Shown in pieces: positions 1 to 14,300 of a stretch of DNA of 64,000 bases. A model generated the notes under the pieces. That model was not told the DNA's origin, made no database searches, and saw only the letters and a list, made by a program, of their open reading frames with translations. The stretch lies in assembly GCA_028564925.1 (NCBI GenBank), contig CM053034.1, positions 92,761,626 through 92,825,625 on the forward strand, in the 5' to 3' direction. The position numbers and the translations under genes are program-made. The DNA is from Lithobates sylvaticus (Eukaryota > Chordata > Amphibia > Anura > Ranidae). Position 1 is the first letter of the stretch, and every line of letters starts with the position of its first letter.

Positions 1-89
1 TCACTGACAGGGTGCTTGCAATTATCAGCTATTATTTATTTATGTAAAACCACTCCCTGGCTGCCATGTGAACAAGACCTTAAAATGGA

Positions 90-925
90 GGTGGTTTTGA
101 ACGCAAGCTGATACATAGTTCTTTATGGCTTTGCATTAAAATGTTAAAATGCTTTCTTGTTTACTGAATTATCATTTTTTTCAATCTGCACCATTCCCAA
201 AACCGCCCTTTCAGCATGGATTGGATCCTATTACTAGCATGAGGAAAAGATAAATGTGCAACTGGTTGGTGATTTTTTATATTTTTACAGCCCATTGACT
301 AAAACCATGTACAAGCCCCAATTCTGTAACACATGATAATTCCATTCCATTAGCGGTACTTTCATTATATTTAAATGAATGTGCCTAGCCTAATTTTTGT
401 CATGCCAACAGTCTTTTGGCTCAGCTGCAAGGTACTGCCGAGAAGCTTAATCCATGCAAATGCACCTAAAACCCATCATCAACCTGAACAAAAGAGTGGT
501 ATTGGTAAAAATAAGTTACCATGAGCGAGTGAAGTGAAAATGGTAATAATGACAAAATATGTTCATTGTGTCACAAAAGCTTCAATTAACAATAACCAGG
601 GCATGTACCGTAGTTTTGATAGCTTTGCAAAACACTTACTTGTAGTTGTCTTTCCTGTAGTTGATGTTTCTGGTGTGCTGGTAACTTCTGCAATGTAAAG
701 TTAATTAAATGTTTATTTGTAACCATATATTCCATGCAAATGCAATTTCAATGTATTAATAGTATATTTTTTATTTGACATGTCATTTTGTTCTTTATAA
801 TTTCTAAACAAGCTTTTACTTTTTTAATTATCACTATAGACTTTTATTTTAAAGGTTATTTGGGTATTTTCTTAATCAAACTTTCCTTATCTCAACCCAC
901 CATAATACTTTGCTTTCTCAAATTA
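90..925 (-). repeat. Tandem duplication unit A (PTS exon with flanking intron)
   Basis: Intron and exon sequence here aligns with 1757-2440: both contain a GGTTTTGAAC/TGTTTTGAAC start, a CTTTCTTG(T/C)TTACTGAATTAT block, the PTS exon itself and a TTTTAAAGGTTATT block past the exon. Similarity is clear but with many substitutions and small gaps, so the duplication is not recent. Borders are approximate. Confidence 0.75.
640..687 (-). CDS. muc2: muc2 exon ee: small PTS exon, duplicate unit A
   Basis: A 48-nt exon, phase 1-1: [16 protein letters not shown]. Acceptor ttacattgcag, donor gtaagt. It differs from the 2189-2257 exon mainly by lacking a seven-codon segment. It is the last exon I can see; the gene continues below position 1. 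The flanks (1-639 and 688-2188) are intron; 1-639 is part of duplicate unit A. Confidence 0.83.
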
Positions 926-3900
926 CTGCCTCCCAGCTGGAGATGGGGAAATATCATGGGAAGGCTGTAGGAGGCATGTGGGCAGGATTGTCAGTGGCCG
1001 ATTAGGTGATGATAAGAGAGTGCAGAATTCCACTATCTTCTAATACAGCATCAAGGTTCAGGGAGCACTCAAGGGCAGTAGGTACGTATTATGTGGGAAG
1101 GGTGCATTAGCATGAAGATTGTGCAGATCAGTTCTTGTAATGCCCACCTGGCACATCACTGTGGTCATGATTACAACATTCTAGATTAGAGGGGGTGTGC
1201 TCTTGACAGCCAGACCACTGAGGAAGTGGCTGTGTGATGGTGGACATCCTCCAGACCGGAAGATACCTGGGGCCGAAGGGCAGATCTGCAACCCTTCTTT
1301 TGTACTGTACATACAAGACTAAAAAAGTATAAAAAAAAGACTTTAAATGATTTTAAAGTCTTGTTTTGTTTTTCTTCCCTTTAAAATAACAAAAATGTTA
1401 TATGTACCTGCTCAGTGCAATGTTTTTGCACAGAGCAGCCCCAATCCTCCTCTTCTCGGGTCCCCCGCCGGCACTCCTGGCTTCTCCCCTCTGCCAAGTG
1501 CCCCCATACCAATTTATTCTAATTTCAGCTCTGCTCAAGCTATTTAGTTTCAGCTCTGGAGCTTATCTGAAAAAATACTGAACTCTGCACAGCTCCAAAC
1601 AGCCATCTAGCCAGCTTCCAAATCTGGAAACACGGCTTTGCCCATAGGTATTACAGAAGAAAAAAATATGATTTTATATTACATAATACATCACTTGCTT
1701 TTAATGATTATTTTTGCAAACACCTAAAACTACCTTATAACATTTTTTGGTTGGGGGTTGTTTTGAACACAAGGTGATACAATGCTGAAAAGCTTCATTG
1801 TGTCTTGGTAAGAACATGTCAACTAACTTTCTTGCTTACTGAATTATATCTCTTTTCAACCACATCATTCTCAAAAGCACATTTACAACTTGGATTGGAT
1901 CATATCATCAGCATTGGGAAATGGCCAAATATACTAGTGCAAAGGGTTGGCAACTTCTAATATTTTTATGACCCTTTGACATAAAACACATAATTATTAA
2001 ACATATTTAAGTTTTTTTTTATCATTTGCATGTAATATATTTTTCTCATTCATTATATGTAAGTCAGTGTGCTTAATTTGTGCTGAACTTCCGTACCTTC
2101 TGTTACATTCTGAGAAGCATAATCCATGCAATGCACATAAAAAATTATTAGGTCTCACTAGGTTGTCACTTTTTTGAAAAATACTTACTTGTAGTTGATT
2201 TTTCTATAGTTGTTATCTTTCTTGTTGTTGATATTTCTGGTGTGCTGGTAACTTCTGCTGTGCAATGTAAAGAAGATGTTCATATGTAACCAAAATTTAC
2301 ATGCAAAAGCAGTTTTGGAATAAGATTACTGTTTTGCTGCCTTGAGTATCAGTGAAGTTCTTAATTTTAAAGGTTATTCCAATATGTTCTTAATCAAGCT
2401 TTCCTGATATCTACCACCTCAAATACTTATCTTTTCCCAACTACGGGTTCCTTTCATGTTTTCCCGCTTCCAGTAAGAGCATATGTGTCCTATCAGTGAC
2501 TATAATGCCACGTACACACGATCAGATTTTCCGTCAGGTTGGTGGAAAATCTGACTGTGTGTATGCTCCATCAGACATTTGTTGTCAGACTTTCCGCCAA
2601 CAAATGTTGGCTAGCATGTCTTCAAATTTTCCACCAACAAATGGATGTTGTTGGATTTTCCGATCCTGTGTACACAAGTCCGTTGGCCAAAAGTCCAAAG
2701 TACAAACACACATGCTCGGAAGCAGAAGCAGTCGGCGTTGTAAACTAGCATTCGTAATGGAGAATTAACATTCATGATGTGGCAAATTATGAAATCTCCA
2801 AATGCAGCGCACATTTTCTTCTTCTTTAATGGGATAATAATGAAGCTGCTTTGCAGGTGATACTGATGGAGTTATTGCAAACAAATTTTTAAAGGCTTTT
2901 TTTTCTAGTGATATCAAGAATAATATTATTATTTTTTTTTTTTATTTGTGCAAGTTACCACAACACCATTATCCCCTAGTTTATAAGCTCCACGATCTAT
3001 GTTGGTGTCCCTTGTTTATTTTACATTGTATTTTTTTTAAATGTAACTGCCTACTCCCAAACTGTCATTTGAAGTAAAACACATAGCCAAGTATTATTCT
3101 CCACAATTTTTTAATTGTGCATTAAAAATAAAAATAAAAAGATAGACATGCTATCTGCCAATAGAACTTAAAAAAAAGTGCATCCAAAAATATAGAAAAT
3201 ACACCAAATAAAATCATTATTCAACCAAAAAAAAATGTCAAAGCAATAACTCCAAGGCCAATTCAGAAACTAACTGAAAATCGCTTAATGAAAAACGCGA
3301 AAACTAAAGCGCGAATCAATGCTCACCAAAACACGAAATTAGCAGAAGGAGCCCAAAGGGTGGTGCTAAAGAGCTGAAAAACGACATAGTACATTTAGTA
3401 CATCACTATGTTCGTAATTGTTGGCCAACATTTGTGTGACCGTGTGTATGCAAGACAAGTTTAAGCCAACACCCTTCGAACAAAATTCCACAGTTTTGTT
3501 GGAAAGTCCGATCGTGTATGCGGGGTTTTAGAGATCTCTGCCTAAGCAGCAAATCAGTATTACTACCCAAACACAGACTTTGCCCAACACCACTGCTCAG
3601 GCCTGGCAGTAGAACCTGGAGTGAGCCCGGAGCTGAGTGAACTAAATATACTAGCAAGGCTTTTTTTATTCCTAAATCAGAGAATAGTCAAACATGATGT
3701 GCCTTTGAGGTCCCATATCCAGTTCTTATACCCAATACTATACAGCAGGGGTATGCAATTAGCGAACCTCCAGCTTTTGCAGAAATACTAGTCTTATGAG
3801 GCAAAGCAAGACTCTAAAAGCCACAAGCATGACACCCAGAGGCAGAGGCATTATGGGACTATCCCTGCTATACAGTATATAAATGTAGATAATCTATGGG

Positions 3901-6900
3901 TGATATTTTCTGAAACCCAACATTCTCTTACCTGTAGTTTTTGTTTCAGTTGAGGCAGGTGGAGATGTAGCAATTGGAGGCGTGGGTGTATGAGGTGTAG
4001 AAGAAATAAATGTAGTAGTTTTAGTGGTAGATGTACTGACAACCATTGTTGGAGTTGTAGTCTTTGGAGTTGCTGTTGTAGGAGAGGATGTAGTTGGAGT
4101 TGGAGTTGAAGATGTGAGAGTTGTGGTAGCAGTAGAAGGGATGATAGGAGATGAAGAAGGAGAAGTAATAGAAACGGAGGTGTGTGGAGATGTGCTCATA
4201 GAATGGGTAATGATAGAACTTGCGGTTACTGGTGTTGTGGTGTGACTTGTAGTGGGAGAAGTTGTAGGAGAAGGAGTTGTGTTTCTTTGAGTTGTGGCAG
4301 TCGAAGAGATGGTAGTAGAAATTGTGGTAGTGGTAGGTGTGGTAGCAGGAATTGCAGAGCTATGAGTTGAGGCAGAAGTAGTTGTTGTAGCTGTGGAATT
4401 TGTATCAGTATGAGGGGTGGTGACTGGAGGTTTAGTTGTATGTGTAGCAGGAGTTGTACTGGTTGAAAGTGTGGTGGTAGTAGGAGTTGTAAGAGTATGA
4501 GGGGATGTGACTGAAGTTGTAGGTGTAGCAGGAGTTGTGATGGCTGAAGTTGTGGTAGTAGGAGTTGTAACAGTATGAGAGGTGGTGACTGGAGTTGTAG
4601 CTTTAGGTGTAGCAGGAGTTGTAGTAGTTGGAGACGTGGTTTTGACACATTCATAGTCACAGCAATCCACTCGGATTTCAAAGTTGTAGCACTTCTGCCA
4701 AAGGCTGTCATCTGGCTTTTGCTCACTGTTCTTGCAGATAAGACCATTAGATACATTGCAGTGAACAGTCTGCTTCAAATCCTCCAAGGCGACATCAGGG
4801 GCATTAACTGCTCTGCACTGAATTTGCTCAGGCACACTGCAGAGTTTGTAATGTTTTCTTATTTCATCATAGGTTTCATAATCGCCACTGTCCAAGCCAT
4901 CTCCTGGCTTGCTGATATCAAACCACTGACTCCATTGGCATACTTTTTCAAAGATGCAAGCTGTAAAAAAAAAAAAAAAACACAGGGAGAACAAAATAAA
5001 TTTTTAGAATGTTAGGGCTTCACAAAAGTGTGCACATGAAGTATGTTTGCATCTATAAGTGCAAGTTAGGAAATACTGTATATTTGAGGCCTATCAATGG
5101 GATGCTTCCTTTTGGGGAGGCTTGGGAAGCAGGAGCTTGTGGACCCAACTATGCCTTTACAGGGAGAGATCTGCACATAACTTTAGGGTGTATCAACCAT
5201 TTTGTTTATGAAAAATATATGTCAAAATTAATGGATTATATATGTTTTCTTCACATGCTTGGTGCATCATGCTCAGATTTGTGAGGGGTATTCTCTGCAG
5301 AATTTATAAAAATTATAATTTATGATGATTTTATTTGGCTGTTGTTACCATATACTAAACATGCTTTTTAGGTAAATAAAAACCTACTTGTTGAAGAGTA
5401 TGGAGTTGTTGTGGTCAGAGGTGTTGTAACCACTGAAAATGAAACAGGAAAGAAATATAATTATCCAACCAAATTCATATTTCAAGTATTTCAGCATACT
5501 ATAAATAAACAAACTAAGAAAATTGTTACATGCGCAGCTCACTGTTCAAATTTGACAATGCTGAATCTGACTGAACTCCCGCGAGAGAATAACATCACCC
5601 CCCCCCCCCCAATGACAGCGGCCAGCAATCGAGACCCGGAAGCCAACCACACAAAGATGTCAGCGGCCGGGTGAGAAGCTTGGGGATGAGGTGAGTATAG
5701 CTCTGCTTTAACATCAATTTGCACATGTCTTCAGTTCAATTGACATCACTTTCCATCCATTTTTGCATCCATTTTTTTAGTTGTTATAGAAACAAATCAG
5801 AGGTGACAATTGTATAAACAATAACAGAGTATTTTGCTTAAAATAGGACATAAACAGAATGGATATAAACAGACAGCAGCCGTTTACATCTGTCCTGGTA
5901 CATTTCAATGGATTTGAATGTTGGCTGTTCTCTTTAAAAAAAAAAAAAAACAGAACTGAACTGATGGGGATGTCAGTTTGTTCATATATATGAATTGCGA
6001 AACGTTTTTCACCTATCAATAGACGGATGGAAAACAGACAGACGGAACATCAATCTAAAAAGGGCCGAAAGAGCAGACAATACCTACAAGGCAGCAAGTC
6101 AATCTCTATTAATCTACAGGCAGTACATAAACCAGTGTTTAGGCAATACGATAAAAAAATTTAAATAGACTAAAATAAGAATTACTAAGTATTCTATTGT
6201 ACAGCCTTATACAATGTAGTTTCTAGTGCCATCACGCAACTGTTGTACCGCAAAAATAGGATATTATCAGTAGAGAGTCAGGCTGGTTCAAAGAACAATA
6301 ACAACCTCTTAGCCTGAAACATGTATGGCAAATAAGTCTTTACAACAAACCTATACTATTCCATTAGCTTTAAACTAAAAATAAATAAAAATAAACTACC
6401 ATAACACTATGAAAAGAAAAAAGGTGGTTATTAGAGAGAAGAGCCAAGTGAGGAAAAAAAATCATCTGTCTCTCCCCCCCCTCTGATTATGGCACAGATA
6501 TCCTAACAAGATAGGTCTAGACAATCAACAAAAAGGTGGGTCCCCCCGAGATGCCATAATTCCCATACAGTACTTTGTTGTGCTGTTCAAGAGTCTCCTG
6601 CAAGCGTTGCACGTGATTCTCCATCAATTTAAAATCAGTAATACTAGCATGCAGTGCTAGGAGGGATGGAGGTTCTGTTTTTTTCCAGTTGAGTACCACC
6701 AGACATCTAGCTGCAGTAAATGTACATTCACGTCTTTTATTTACATTTAGCCACTTATTACTTGACCAAAGGGTGACAATGATACTCAGAGCCAGCAGCT
6801 TTCTATGTCGCCTGATCATATTCAGCTGGCTATTGCATTACATTGGGGAATATATGCTCTTCCTGCCCATATTGCCTAAATAATAATAGGTCTATGTAGC

Positions 6901-8356
6901 AGAGCATGATTGGCTTACAATCCTGGCATGCCCCCTTTCAGGCCACTTTCAAGTGTGCAAGGGAAGTTAGAAAGTTAACAAAAAGTTCAATTTTAATTAT
7001 ATATACTAAAAATAGCTAAATGTTTAATTCACTTCATACATAAAATAGTACATACTTGGATAAAATAATGTTTTTTTTTAATAATTGTCTATAGTTCATC
7101 TTTAATAAGATTCTAATTTCATAATATGAGTGCATATTGCATATCTGGTGATCTAATACAATGCTTCTCAACTCCAGTCCTCAAGGCGCCCCAACACGTC
7201 ATGTTTTCAGGCTTTCCATTACTTTGCACAGGTGATTTGATCAGTTTCACTGCATTAGTAGTTACCACAGCCGTTTCATCTGAGGGAAATCTTGAAAACA
7301 TGACCTGTTGGAGCGCCTTGAGGACTTGAGTTGAGAAACACTGATCTAATAATCCCTTTGCTTACCTGTCTGTAATAAAGCAGAGGTTTTCCCAAACGTT
7401 CCGACTAGAGGCTGCTTGCAGTTCCCCACATGCAGAAAGCCTCACTGGCACTAAAAAGTATTTCACTGTCACTAATCATATTCAAACCTGTCATGTAAAT
7501 GTTAATCTGTTTGGAGTTCTAGCAAGCAAAGAGACCATTCACATGTTGGGATCTGTGTGTAATATGGTTACAGTAGATCATACAACTCAGATTGACATAT
7601 GTTCAGTTTACCTTCTGGCTTTAACATGGCTGCAGTTTTGGGTGGATTGCATTGACGGTTTACTGTGGTGGTTTATAAGAACATGACAAATAAGCAGGTT
7701 GCGGGGCCCTTACCTGTTGTGATAGTTACAGGAACAGAGGTGACAGGAGTGGTAGATGTGGTCCTGGGTGTTGTACTAGCACATACTTCAAGATGAATTG
7801 CTTTAGTTCCATTCTCACATGTTGTCACTTTGCAGAGTCCATTGTTCATATCTGTAGTATTATTATAATCTGTACAAAAACATGATGTAAGTTTTAAAGA
7901 CTGGTTACAATTTAAACTACTTTAACTTGACCATTAAATGTTTTGTAATCTTTATTAGGCTAAGGCCATTAAAAAAAACCTGCATTCATCTTTGTTCTTG
8001 ACAGGCTTGATTAATTATAAAGAAAAATAATTAGTATAGGTTTTACTAATGGTTATATGACAAATATTAAATGCTTATATGCTAATGTTAGCATAATAAA
8101 AACTTGCTTCAATGGCTTTGTAGAAGATGTGTTAGTACAATGTCCTTGGAAGGTCTTGGGCAGACAGTCAGTCTCCTGGAATAGTACAGTGATGTATTCC
8201 AGGTTATGGGTCGCTGATAAGGTGTTCCATCACAAAATGTAATGTTTCTTCTAATAGTTGGTGTATAGTTTGGGCAAATTCTTAACATGAAATGAGTTAA
8301 GAGTTAACATGTAAGATGTTTTAGGAGATTGTACATGAAAAATGTCCAAAAGTGAG

Positions 8357-8395
<39 letters not shown>

Positions 8396-11300
8396 GACTA
8401 GAAAAATACATCAGAATTTAATTTCATCATAAAATTTTAAATAATACATTTGGATATTCAAATTTGCCAACTGCAGTCCTATTTCTGGCCATGTGAATGA
8501 GTGGATTGTTCATTCCGCTGGAGCCACCTTTTACTGTAAGGGGACTCAGCAGCTGTACAGACTGTCAGAAACCATGAAATCAGACCGAGACAGAAGTACA
8601 GTTAAATCACACTTGTTTAATAATAAAAGTAAATAGAACAAACGTAGTCAAAACATAGCCAGAGTTCAGGAACCGGAACGGATAGTCAGACAAGCAAAAT
8701 GTCAGGGAGCCAGAGATGTGCGTAGTAAAACAGCAAGCAGGATTTGGAGCCAGAAGGGATGTCAGCCAAGCAAGTCTTTTAACAGGAATGCAGGAGAGCG
8801 TCTCTGTGATGTTGACTAAGGCGAAGGCAGAGATCTTCTGGGCTGGACAGCTTAAGTAGGCAGGACTGACGAGCAGGATATCATCAACAGCTGATTACCT
8901 GTGGAGACATAGGAGCTGGAAATTAGCCGACAGCTGAGCGGCCAGCCCAGAGAAGGCAGGGCTGAGCCCAGCCCTGAGAGTACCCCCTCCTCGATGACCC
9001 CTCCCCCTCGGAGGACCACCAGGCTTTAGGGAAAAACGTCTATGGAAATCATGGAGGAGGACAGGGGCATGCACATCCGAGGATGAGACCCAAGAGTGTT
9101 CCTCCGGACCACACCCCTTCCAATGCACCAGGTACTGTATGCGCCCACGGAACCTACAGGAGTACAATGGACTGTACTTCATACTCCTCATGGTTTTCAA
9201 CCTGTACAGGGTGAGGACATGGCACCGAGGTGGTAAAGAGGCTAAAGACCAAAGGTTTTAATAAGGAGGCATGAAATACATTCAAAATACGCATGTTAGA
9301 AGGAAGGTCTAAGCCACTGGGTTAATCCTGCAAAGAATAAGGAAAGGCCCAATAAACCGAGGTGCGAACTTCAGTAAGGGACACAAAGTCGGCGGTTGTG
9401 AGATGACAGCCAGACCCTGTCCCCAACCTGGTAGGAAGGCACGGACAGGCGTCTGCGGTCAGCAAGGAGTCTGTACCTATCATTAGCATGTCACAAAGCC
9501 TCCTGGACTTGTGCCCAAGTGAAACGAAGACCACGGAGATGCTCCTCTAATGCAGGAATACTCTGCGGAACAAATGAGTCAGGCAAAATTTAAGGTTGGA
9601 AACCATAGTTCGCCATAAACAGGGACAATTGGGAAGCAGAATTCAAGGCACTATCGTGAGAAAACTCTGCCCACGGTAGTAGGTCTGATCAGTTGATAGT
9701 CAGAAATATAGCAACGTAGGAATTGCTCCAAGGACTGATTGGCTCGTTCTGCGGCCCCATTAGACTGCGGGTGATACGCAGAGGAAAAAGCAAGTTGAAT
9801 TCCCAACTGTGCATAAAAGGCTCGCCAGAACCTGGACACAAACTGACTACCCCTGTCCGAGACAGTCGCCTTGGGTAGCCCATGTAAGCGAAAGATCTCC
9901 TGAGCAAAAATGGAAGACAGTTCCTTAGAAGTGGGCAACTTCTTAAGTGGAATACAATTAGACATTTTTGAGAACCGGTCAACCACCATAATGATAACTG
10001 TGTTGCCCTGGGAGTTGGGTAACTTCACAATGAAATCCATAGGTAGGTGGGTCCAGGGCCTCTCTCCATTGGGTATGGGTTGTAGGAGGCCCACTGAAAG
10101 ATGTCGTGGAGTCTTACTCTGAGCACATACGGAACAGGCAGCTACGAAGGCGGTTACATACGCACGTAGACTAGGCCACCAGAATTGTTGGGAAATGGCC
10201 CAAAAGAGTTGATTCTTCCCAGAGTGGCCAGCAGCCTCGGGAGAATGGTAAGACTGGAGCACGGCAGTACGCAAACTCTCTGGGACAAAGCAGCGGTCAT
10301 AAGTTTTCTCAAGAGGAGCATGGACCTGAGCAGCAAGAATTTTGTCACCCAAAGGAGAAGTGAGACTGGTGCAAACCGTAGCCAGAATACGATCAGGAGG
10401 AATCACAGGAACCGGAACCGACTCCAACTTGGAAGTGGAGGAAAATTGTTGTGACAACGCGTCAGCCATTCCATTTTTAGTACCGGGTAAGAATGAGACA
10501 ATGTAATTGAAACTTGACAAGAAAAGAGCCCATCGTGCCCTTCTGGGAGAGAGGTCATTAGCCTCAGACAAGAAAGTGAGATTCTTATGGTCAGTAAGAA
10601 TGAGAACCGGCACACTGGTACCTTCGAGGAGATGTCTCCATTCTTTCAGGGCTAAAATGATCGCCAACAGCTCTCTGTCACCAATCTAGTAATTGCACTC
10701 CGCAGGTGCCAATTTCTTGGAAAAGTAGCCACAAAGATGCAAAGAGCTCTCAGAGGTAGGACGTTGAGACAGAAGGGTGCCAACTCCAGTCTCAGAAGAA
10801 TTAACCTCAAGGATAAAAGGTAACGTAGAATCAGGATGTGCCAACACAGGAGCAGAAACAAAGGCAGTCTTGAGATTCTCAAAAGCCTTAACGGACTCCG
10901 GAGACCAACTCTGTGGGTTACCGTCCTCTCTGGCCATATCAGTCATGGGCTTGACCAGATGAGAAGTTAAGAATAAACTTCACATAATAGTTGGCAAATC
11001 CCAGGAAACGCTGCATAGGAGGTAAACCCATGGGTGGGGGCCACTGTAGGACTGCAGAAAGTTTCTCTGGGTCCATCGAAAAACCAGCAGTGGAAATGAC
11101 ATAGCCCAGGAATTTAACCTGTTCACAATGAAACTCACACTTCTACAATTTACAATAGAGATTGTTCTCTCTTATGCCGTGTACACATGATCGGACTATC
11201 TGGCGGATTTGGTCCGGCGGACTAGAGTCCGCCAGACAATCCGCCCGTGTATGGGCTCCGGCGGACTTTTTCATCACAAAAGTCCGGCGGACTTAGAAAG

Positions 11301-14300
11301 AAGTCTTGACTCAAAATTATCAATCCAGCCGTCTGTGTGCTAGTCCGCGGGACTTTTGAAATGAACGGATTTGCCCACACACAGTAAAGTCCGTTCATTT
11401 TAAACGTAACTACAGGTAGACGGGACTAGCGAAGGAAGCCAATGTCGCCACCTCGATCGGCGAGATTGACACCTTGCTAGCCCCTTCACCTGGTATGGAT
11501 TTAAATGGGAATCCCTAAGCCGAAAAAAACGGCGCGGTGGTCCCCCCCAAAGTCCATAGCAGACCCTTATCCGAGCACGCAGCCCTGCCAGTCAGGAAAG
11601 GGGGTGGGGATGAGCGAGCCCCCCCCTCCTGAGCCGTACCAGGCCGCGTGCCCTCAACATGGGGGGGTGCTTTGCACCTTGTCCCCATGTTGATGAGGAC
11701 AAGGGCCTCTTCCCGACAACCCTGGCCGTTGGTTGTCGGGGTCTGCAGACGGGGGGCTAATCGGAATCTGGGAGCCCCAGTTAAAAAGTGGGCCCCCAGA
11801 TCCCGGCCCCTCATCCTATGTAAGTGAGTATGGAGTACATGGTACCCCTACCCATTCACCTAAGGGAAAAAGTGTTAAAAAAAAACACAACACAGGTTTT
11901 AAAGTACTTTATTAGACAGCTCCGGGGGTATTCTTCTGACTTCGGGGGTCTTCTTCCGACTTCAGGGGTCTTGTCCCGCTCTTCGTTTGTTCTGTCGGGC
12001 CTCCGCTATCTTCTTGCAGCTCTTTTACTAGCGTTGGACCGGTCTTCTGGTTCGTCGCTGTTGTTGCCGCTGCCGCCTTCGTCTTCTTCTTCTTCCTTCT
12101 CCCGATGTTGACACAACGCTGTCTCCGCTTGTAATGACCGTGACGGGTTGCGCGGCCACTTATATAGGGACAATGTGCGGGGTCACCGGCTGATGTCACC
12201 ACCCCTTATGATGTCACATCCCCGTTTTTTGGCGTAGGGATTCCCCTTTATATCCATACCAGATGACGGGGCTAGCAAAGTGTCAATCTCGCCGATGAAG
12301 GCGGTGGCATTGACTTCCATCGCTAGTCCCATCTACCTGGTGTCACGTTCCAAATGAACGGACTTTACTCTGTGTGTGGGCAAGTCCGTTCATTTTCAAA
12401 AGTCCAGCGGACCTCCGCCAAAATTCCGGAAAAGTCCGGTCGTGTGTGGGCGTGTGTGGGCAAGTCCACTCGTTTGGAAAGTCTGGCGGACCTCCGCTGG
12501 AAAGATCGTGTGTACGCAGCATTAGTTTCTCAAGCACATGACTGACATCTTTGTGGTGGCTCTCCAGGGACTTGGAAAATATGAGGATATCATCGAGATA
12601 AACCACCACACATAACTGCAACAAAGCTTGGAGGACATCGTTAATGAATTCCTGGAGAACTGCTGGGGCGTTACAAAGGCCAAAAGGCATTACGAGGTAT
12701 TCATGATGGCCTGTTCTGGTATTAAATACAGTTTTCCACTCGTCGCTCTCCTTAATCCTCACGAGATTGTATGCCCCTCTCAAATCAAGCTTCGTGAAAA
12801 CCGTTGTTCTCTTGAGGCGGTCAAATAACTCTGTAATCAATAGAATCGGATAGGCATTCTTAATCGTGGAACGATTGAGACCCCTATAATCAAAACAGGG
12901 TCTCAGTTCACCACTCTTCTTCTTCACGAAGCAGCAGGGGACGAGGATTTGCGGATGAAACCTTGAGAAAGTGCATCTGTAACATACTCCTCCATGGCCT
13001 TATCCTCCAAGATCGACAAAGGGTAAACCCGGCCACGAGGGGATATGGCACCAGGGTGAAGGTCAATTGCGCAATCATACGGCCGGTGTGGAGGCAAACT
13101 ACGGGCTTGACCTTTGTCAAAGACATCGCTAAAATCGTGGTACTTCTCTGGCAGGGAGGAAAGTGAAGATATGCACAGCACCTTGGCTCCCTGCTGGAAG
13201 CATGTCTTACTGCATTGTGGGGACCAGGAGAGAACCTCACCATGGAGCCAATCAAAAGAGAGGTTGTGCCTCTGTAACCAAGGCTAACCAATAACCAATG
13301 GAAAATTAGGTGAGGAAATAACTTGGAATTGGATTATCTCATGGTGAAGAGCCCCTACGGCCATGGACAACGGAACTGTCTCATGAGTCACATGGGCAGG
13401 CTGTAGGGGTCTCCCATCAATAGCCTTGATTAGAGCCTGTATCTCAACGGATGACTCAGCCTAAGAAAGGGTGATCGAAACCAGGAGCTTATTCTTCTGG
13501 ATAACTGGGGATGAAACAACGCCACCTAGGGTTTGTCCGTGACAGGACCTCAAGGTTTGGGTGTTCCCTGGACAGGTAGGACAAGACTTCAAAAAGTGAC
13601 CTGCCTGGCCCCAATAAAGGTACAATCTCTCCCTCCTCCTAAAGGTTCTCTCATCTGCAGAGAGACGCGTGAAGTCCAAGTGAATGGGTTCATCTTCACT
13701 GACCGACTCGGTACCAGGAGGTATGGGAGGTGAGGGAGGCACGAATGGGACGGCAAAGCTCGGAGGCTAACGTACAGGAGGCTTCAGCAAGCGCTCCCTA
13801 AAAGAGAGTTTTTTTCTGAGTCTGGAGTCAATGAGGATGGCAAAGGTGATCAACTTCTCCAGCTCAGTGGGTATATCTCAGGCTACTATCTCATCCGATG
13901 GGGCCTCATTGTTCCACGCAATCTCTGCTGACAGAGTACGGAATTCAATGGCGTAGTCGGCAACAGTTCTCGTATTCTGTGTGATGGAGCATGCGGGAAT
14001 GTCAAATACCCTTTTAAAGGAGGCCACAAACTCAGGGTAACTCAAGACAACTGTTTTTTTGCATCTCTCATAGAGGGTTTGCCCAGGCCAAGGCTCTCCC
14101 AGAAAGCAAAGATATCACAAAACCTACTTTGCTTCTGTTCGTGGGAAACGCCTGGGGCAGCATCTCAAAGTATATCTCAATCGGGTTGAGAAACCCTCTG
14201 CATTGAACTGTATTGCCCCCAAATCACTGGGGAAGTGGAGGGGAATCAGATAGACCTCTTATAGAGGTAATACTTGAGGTGAGTGCCTGCACAGAGACTG

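Noticed and set aside
4024-5015. Plus-strand open frames rich in Val/Gly across the PTS exon
   Set aside because: They are the reverse strand of Thr codons (ACA/ACT read as TGT/AGT) in the mucin exon and have no homology.
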